Source: Deltaproteobacteria bacterium UBA2385 (GTDB lineage Bacteria > Myxococcota_A > UBA796 > UBA2385). From it: a stretch of DNA of 9,230 bases. Both the position numbers and the translations under genes were made by a program. The stretch lies in assembly GCA_002343455.1 (NCBI GenBank), contig DDSR01000169.1, positions 1 through 9,230 of the forward strand, given 5' to 3'. Each line of letters begins with the position of its first letter. Within the stretch, counting starts at the first letter, position 1. Positions 6,302 through 9,230 of this stretch are shown here, piece by piece. The notes under the pieces are model-generated. The model ran no database searches and had not been told where the DNA came from. It saw nothing but the letters and a program-made list of their open reading frames with translations.

Positions 6302-6973
6302 ATGATCCTGATCCTGGCACTCGCGGTCGCCCACGGGAGCCCTGCCTCCTCCTGGCAGGGCCTGGTGGGGGCCTCCTGGACCCCGCTGGGGCGGGCCGAC
6401 CTGGCCTGGGTGGACGAGGACCAGCTCAGCGGCACCCTGGTCGGCAGCCAGGACGGGCTGCTCGACCCCGGCCTCTCCATCCATGCCGGCGCGCGTCGGC
6501 CCCGCCTGGACCTGCTGGGCGAGCTCGGCCTCGCCCGGATCAGCAGCTCTCAGCGGACCTGGCTGGTCGAGGACGAGCCCCCCTCCCGGGCCTCCTCCTC
6601 GGTGATGGGCCTGCGCCTGGGGGCGGATCTGCGCTACCGGCCCCGGGCTCCCGACGCACAAGCGGCCTCGATCCGGCCCTACCTCCAGGGTGGCGTTCAC
6701 GCGGTCATCCCGACCGCGCGCCGGGCCGACCAGGCCTGGACCGCCGAAGAGCAGGCCGCCCAGGACGAGGTCGCCGCGGCCGACCGCGCCCGGATCGGGG
6801 CCATCGGGGCTCGGGCGGGGGGCGGCGCCTCCTTGTGCTGGCCGGTCGGTGCCTGTGTCGGGCTGAGGGCGCTGCTCGATCTCTCTCGATCGGCTCAAGC
6901 CAGCGAGAGCAGCACGCAGTCCACCACCCTGATCGCCCTGGAGCCCGCCTTCACCTTCGACCTTGGCTTCTGA
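6302..6973 (+). CDS. Hypothetical secreted protein, probable outer-membrane beta-barrel, 223 aa
   Basis: ATG 6302 is the first possible start: an in-frame TAG lies at 6290-6292. The N-terminus 'MILILALAVAHGSPASS' looks like a short signal peptide with no positive N-region, cut near residues 10-15. The mature part shows repeated stretches of alternating small/hydrophobic and polar residues ('GLRLGADLRYRP' about 103-114, 'YLQGGVHAVIP' about 127-137, 'CVGLRALLDLS' about 185-195) and ends 'LEPAFTFDLGF' with a terminal Phe, the usual outer-membrane barrel ending recognised by the BAM machinery. Cys179 and Cys185 could form a disulfide. An Ala/Glu-rich helical insert lies at about 142-163. No specific family is recognised. 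It lies 156 bases upstream of the ATP synthase b' gene in the same direction, but nothing suggests a shared function. Its ribosome binding site is weak (TAGG about 8 nt upstream). Confidence 0.75.
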   Translation: MILILALAVAHGSPASSWQGLVGASWTPLGRADLAWVDEDQLSGTLVGSQDGLLDPGLSIHAGARRPRLDLLGELGLARISSSQRTWLVEDEPPSRASSSVMGLRLGADLRYRPRAPDAQAASIRPYLQGGVHAVIPTARRADQAWTAEEQAAQDEVAAADRARIGAIGARAGGGASLCWPVGACVGLRALLDLSRSAQASESSTQSTTLIALEPAFTFDLGF

Positions 6974-7129
6974 GGGCTCCGCGAAGGCTCCTGAGGGCCT
7001 CACGAAGAGAGCGAGTCGCAGTTGCCCGGCTCGGTGCCCCGGGATAGCCCGCCGGTCCTTCCGCCGCGCCGAGGGACGCGCGTCCACCGCGGACGTCTCG
7101 TGCTTCGGAGCATCTCTGGCGAGCTGTTC
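6974..7129 (+). promoter_or_regulatory. Leader region upstream of the ATP synthase genes
   Basis: This non-coding stretch probably carries the atp promoter. The best hexamer pair is TTGCCC (7022-7027) and GATAGC (7043-7048) with 15-nt spacing, only a poor sigma-70 match. A small stem-loop (6985-7000, 6 bp including one G-U pair, 4-nt loop) follows the beta-barrel gene without a T-tract, so it is a weak terminator candidate at best. Further down are the palindrome GACGCGCGTC (7075-7084) and an overlapping 5-bp stem, CGTCC (7081-7085) with GGACG (7091-7095), which could shape the atp mRNA leader. Confidence 0.35.
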
Positions 7130-7570
7130 ATGCAGATCTCCGTCGATCCTGTGGTGGTCGCGCTGCAAGTGGTCCCCTTCCTGCTGACCATGATCGCGCT
7201 CCACTTCATCATCTTCAAGCCCATGCTCGCGTACCTGGACCAGCGGGAACAGGCCCGCGTGGCCGGTCGTGACGAGGCGCTCGCGCTCCAGGCCGGCATC
7301 GAAGAGAAGCTGGCTCAGATCGAGTCGCGCATGAGCCAGGCCCACTCCGAGGTCGTCGACCTCAAGTCCGAGCGGCGGACCAAGGCCCTGGCCGAGGCCG
7401 AAGCCCGACAGGAGCAAGGGCGGCACCAGGCCAACCAGCGCCTGGACGCGGCCAAGGACGAGCTCGGGCAGGATCGGCTCGCCGCCTCCGCCACGCTGCG
7501 GGAAGCCGCTCGCGAGCTGGGCGACGACATCGCGGGTCGGGTCCTGGGCCGCGACCTGAAGGCCGGGTGA
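7130..7570 (+). CDS. atpF: F1Fo ATP synthase subunit b' (first b-type subunit), 146 aa
   Basis: This is one half of the Fo peripheral stalk linking the membrane a/c part to the F1 head. The N-terminus 'MQISVDPVVVALQVVPFLL' followed by 'FIIFKPMLAYLDQRE' (about 27-40) is the typical b/b' pattern: one membrane helix (about 7-28), then the conserved Phe-Lys-Pro turn, then a long charged helix. Residues 36-130 are almost entirely coiled-coil-like and rich in Glu, Ala, Arg and Gln, and the protein ends with the usual 'IAGRVLGR'. It is a little shorter than many b subunits but looks complete. It is also called atpX or atpF2 in genomes with two b genes. ATG 7130 is preferred; an in-frame GTG at 7100 would add ten residues that do not fit the family. 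No strong Shine-Dalgarno is seen. The b subunit gene follows after 4 nt. Confidence 0.9.
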   Translation: MQISVDPVVVALQVVPFLLTMIALHFIIFKPMLAYLDQREQARVAGRDEALALQAGIEEKLAQIESRMSQAHSEVVDLKSERRTKALAEAEARQEQGRHQANQRLDAAKDELGQDRLAASATLREAARELGDDIAGRVLGRDLKAG

Positions 7571-7574
7571 GATC

Positions 7575-8123
7575 ATGAAGGTCCGCTCCCTCCTCCCCCT
7601 CGGCCTCGCCTTCCTCAGCGCGCCCGCCCTGGCCGCCGGCGACGGTCCCGACTTCGTCGCCCTGGGCCTGCACGCCTTCAACCTCACCCTGCTGCTGGTG
7701 GCCATCGCCCTGCTCGCCGGCCGAAAGATCCGCGACGCGATGGTCGATCGAGCGGTCGAGGTCAAGCGCGACATCGACGAGAGCAACCGCCTCCGCAAGG
7801 AAGCCCACGAGCGCGTGGCCGAGCTGGAAGCGCGGCTGCAGGGCTTCGAGCAGCGGCTGGTCGACATGAAGGTCGCGGCCGAGGCCGAGGCCCAGGTCGA
7901 GCGCGCCGGCATCCTGGAGCGCGCCGAGCGGGACTCCGAGCGCTTGCTCGAAGCCGCCGAGCGCACCATCCGCAGCGAGACCGCCAAGGCGCGGATGGCC
8001 CTGCGCAGCGAGGCCGTCAGCCTCTCGATGGCCCTGGCCGAGGAGCGGGTCAACGCGGTCGTCTCGGCCAACGACGACGCCCGCCTCGCCGACGGCTTCT
8101 TCTCCGAGGTGTCCCGTGGCTGA
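7575..8123 (+). CDS. atpF: F1Fo ATP synthase subunit b with signal-like leader, 182 aa
   Basis: This is the second peripheral-stalk subunit. It begins with a leader 'MKVRSLLPLGLAFLSAPALA' (residues 1-20) that looks like a cleavable signal peptide, with Ala-Leu-Ala before the likely cut. The membrane helix follows (about 27-49, containing 'FNLTLLLVAIALL'), then a long Arg/Glu/Ala-rich coiled coil to about residue 165 that would reach F1 and bind delta. A leader of this kind is known in b subunits of delta-type proteobacteria and of cyanobacteria/plastids, so it is a family trait. ATG 7575 lies 4 nt after the b' stop, and the GGGTGAG covering that stop can act as its ribosome binding site. The last 8 nt overlap the start of atpH. 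Together with the upstream gene it should form a b/b' heterodimer. Confidence 0.9.
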   Translation: MKVRSLLPLGLAFLSAPALAAGDGPDFVALGLHAFNLTLLLVAIALLAGRKIRDAMVDRAVEVKRDIDESNRLRKEAHERVAELEARLQGFEQRLVDMKVAAEAEAQVERAGILERAERDSERLLEAAERTIRSETAKARMALRSEAVSLSMALAEERVNAVVSANDDARLADGFFSEVSRG

Positions 8124-8673
8124 TGGATCGCTCGCCCGCCGCTACGCCCGCGCGATGATCTCGCTGGCCGACGAGACCGGCCAGACCGACCTCTTCGCCC
8201 AGCAGATGGCCGCCTTCTTGGAGGTCGTCCAGCAGGACGGCGGGCTGCTCGGCAGCGTGCTCGGCAACCCCGGCCTGACCACCATCGAGCGCCGCGCGGT
8301 GCTGGACCGGGTGCTCGAGCGCCTCAGCCTGCACGTCCACGTCGGCAGCTTCCTGAAGCTGCTGGTCGACAAGAATCGCTTCGCGCACCTCGCCGAGATC
8401 CTGCCGGCCTACCTGGGGATGGCCGACGAGCAGGCCAACCGGGCGCGGGCCACCGTCACCACCGCGCGCCCGCTCGACGCCGCGATGGCCGCGCGGGTCA
8501 AGGCCTCCCTCGAGGCCAGCACCGGCCGCAGCGTGATCCTGACCCAGGCGGTCGACCCGCGGGTGATCGGCGGCATGGTCGTCCGGCTGGGCGACACGAT
8601 CTACGACTCCAGCATCCGGGCCCGGCTGGCCTCGGTCGAGGCCGCGCTGCTGCGGTCCGCCGCGCAGGCCTGA
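8116..8673 (+). CDS. atpH: F1Fo ATP synthase delta subunit, 185 aa
   Basis: This is the OSCP-like delta subunit, which joins the b/b' stalk to the top of the F1 alpha/beta ring. The N-terminal helical domain starts 'ARRYARAMISLA' (7-18), and 'FLKLLVDKNRF' (79-89) is a conserved family segment. The C-terminal signature 'GGMVVRLGDTIYDSSIRARL' (152-171) is diagnostic. The length of 185 residues is normal. Translation starts at GTG 8116, overlapping the end of the b gene by 8 nt, with GAGG about 7 nt upstream; this points to translational coupling. No odd residues or breaks were seen. Confidence 0.95.
   Translation: MADGSLARRYARAMISLADETGQTDLFAQQMAAFLEVVQQDGGLLGSVLGNPGLTTIERRAVLDRVLERLSLHVHVGSFLKLLVDKNRFAHLAEILPAYLGMADEQANRARATVTTARPLDAAMAARVKASLEASTGRSVILTQAVDPRVIGGMVVRLGDTIYDSSIRARLASVEAALLRSAAQA

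Positions 8674-9230
<557 letters not shown>

Noticed and set aside
7022..7048. Sigma-70 promoter TTGCCC/GATAGC for the atp genes as a firm feature
   Set aside because: Both hexamers match poorly and the 15-nt spacing is short, so it is mentioned only as a candidate within the leader region.
6221..8071. Upstream extension of the 5234-6220 gene to a 945-codon frame
   Set aside because: The extra 617 codons are antisense to the beta-barrel protein and both b subunits, and the recognisable N-terminal strand begins at ATG 6220.

Overview
The window is very GC-rich DNA (about 70% by eye). Almost every base belongs to a gene, and third codon positions are strongly G/C. The organism looks like a Gram-negative bacterium of the former Deltaproteobacteria, with Myxococcota the best guess. 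The reasons are an F1Fo ATP synthase cluster with two Fo b-type subunits, the second carrying a signal-peptide-like leader, and no a or c subunit genes directly upstream; two probable lipoproteins; and a probable outer-membrane beta-barrel. This placement is inference. No rRNA or other taxonomic marker is present apart from the atp genes.

Left part, 1-6220, minus strand. Five genes are read right to left: (i) 6220-5234, an unrecognised 328-residue protein whose N-terminus resembles the start of RecF/SMC-type ATPases but lacks an intact P-loop; (ii) 5229-3742, a 495-residue AAA+ ATPase resembling the Ycf46 family, with intact Walker A, Walker B and arginine-finger region; (iii) 3739-2411, a sulfatase-fold (alkaline phosphatase superfamily) probable lipoprotein with Thr at the nucleophile position; (iv) after a 133-nt gap rich in inverted repeats, 2277-1540, an unrecognised lipoprotein; (v) 1478-1, a DUF2079-type multi-spanning membrane protein cut by the left edge. 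Genes (i)-(iii) are separated by only 4 and 2 nt and almost certainly share a transcript. Genes (iv)-(v) are 61 nt apart and may be a second unit or a continuation.

Right part, 6302-9230, plus strand. An 81-nt divergent region separates the two halves. First comes a small secreted protein ending in Phe (6302-6973), probably an outer-membrane beta-barrel. After 155 nt of non-coding sequence come the ATP synthase genes: b' (7130-7570), b (7575-8123), delta/atpH (8116-8673) and alpha/atpA (8719 to the right edge, cut just before its Walker A loop). The b', b and delta genes are tightly packed (4-nt gap, then 8-nt overlap). A 45-nt spacer with an uninterrupted 26-nt pyrimidine run precedes atpA. 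Gamma, beta and epsilon are expected to follow beyond the window.

The atp genes are housekeeping. The least explained part is the three-gene minus-strand set that joins a degenerate RecF/SMC-like protein, a Ycf46-like AAA+ ATPase and an envelope-anchored sulfatase-fold protein. No tRNA, rRNA, insertion sequence, CRISPR array or phage gene was seen.
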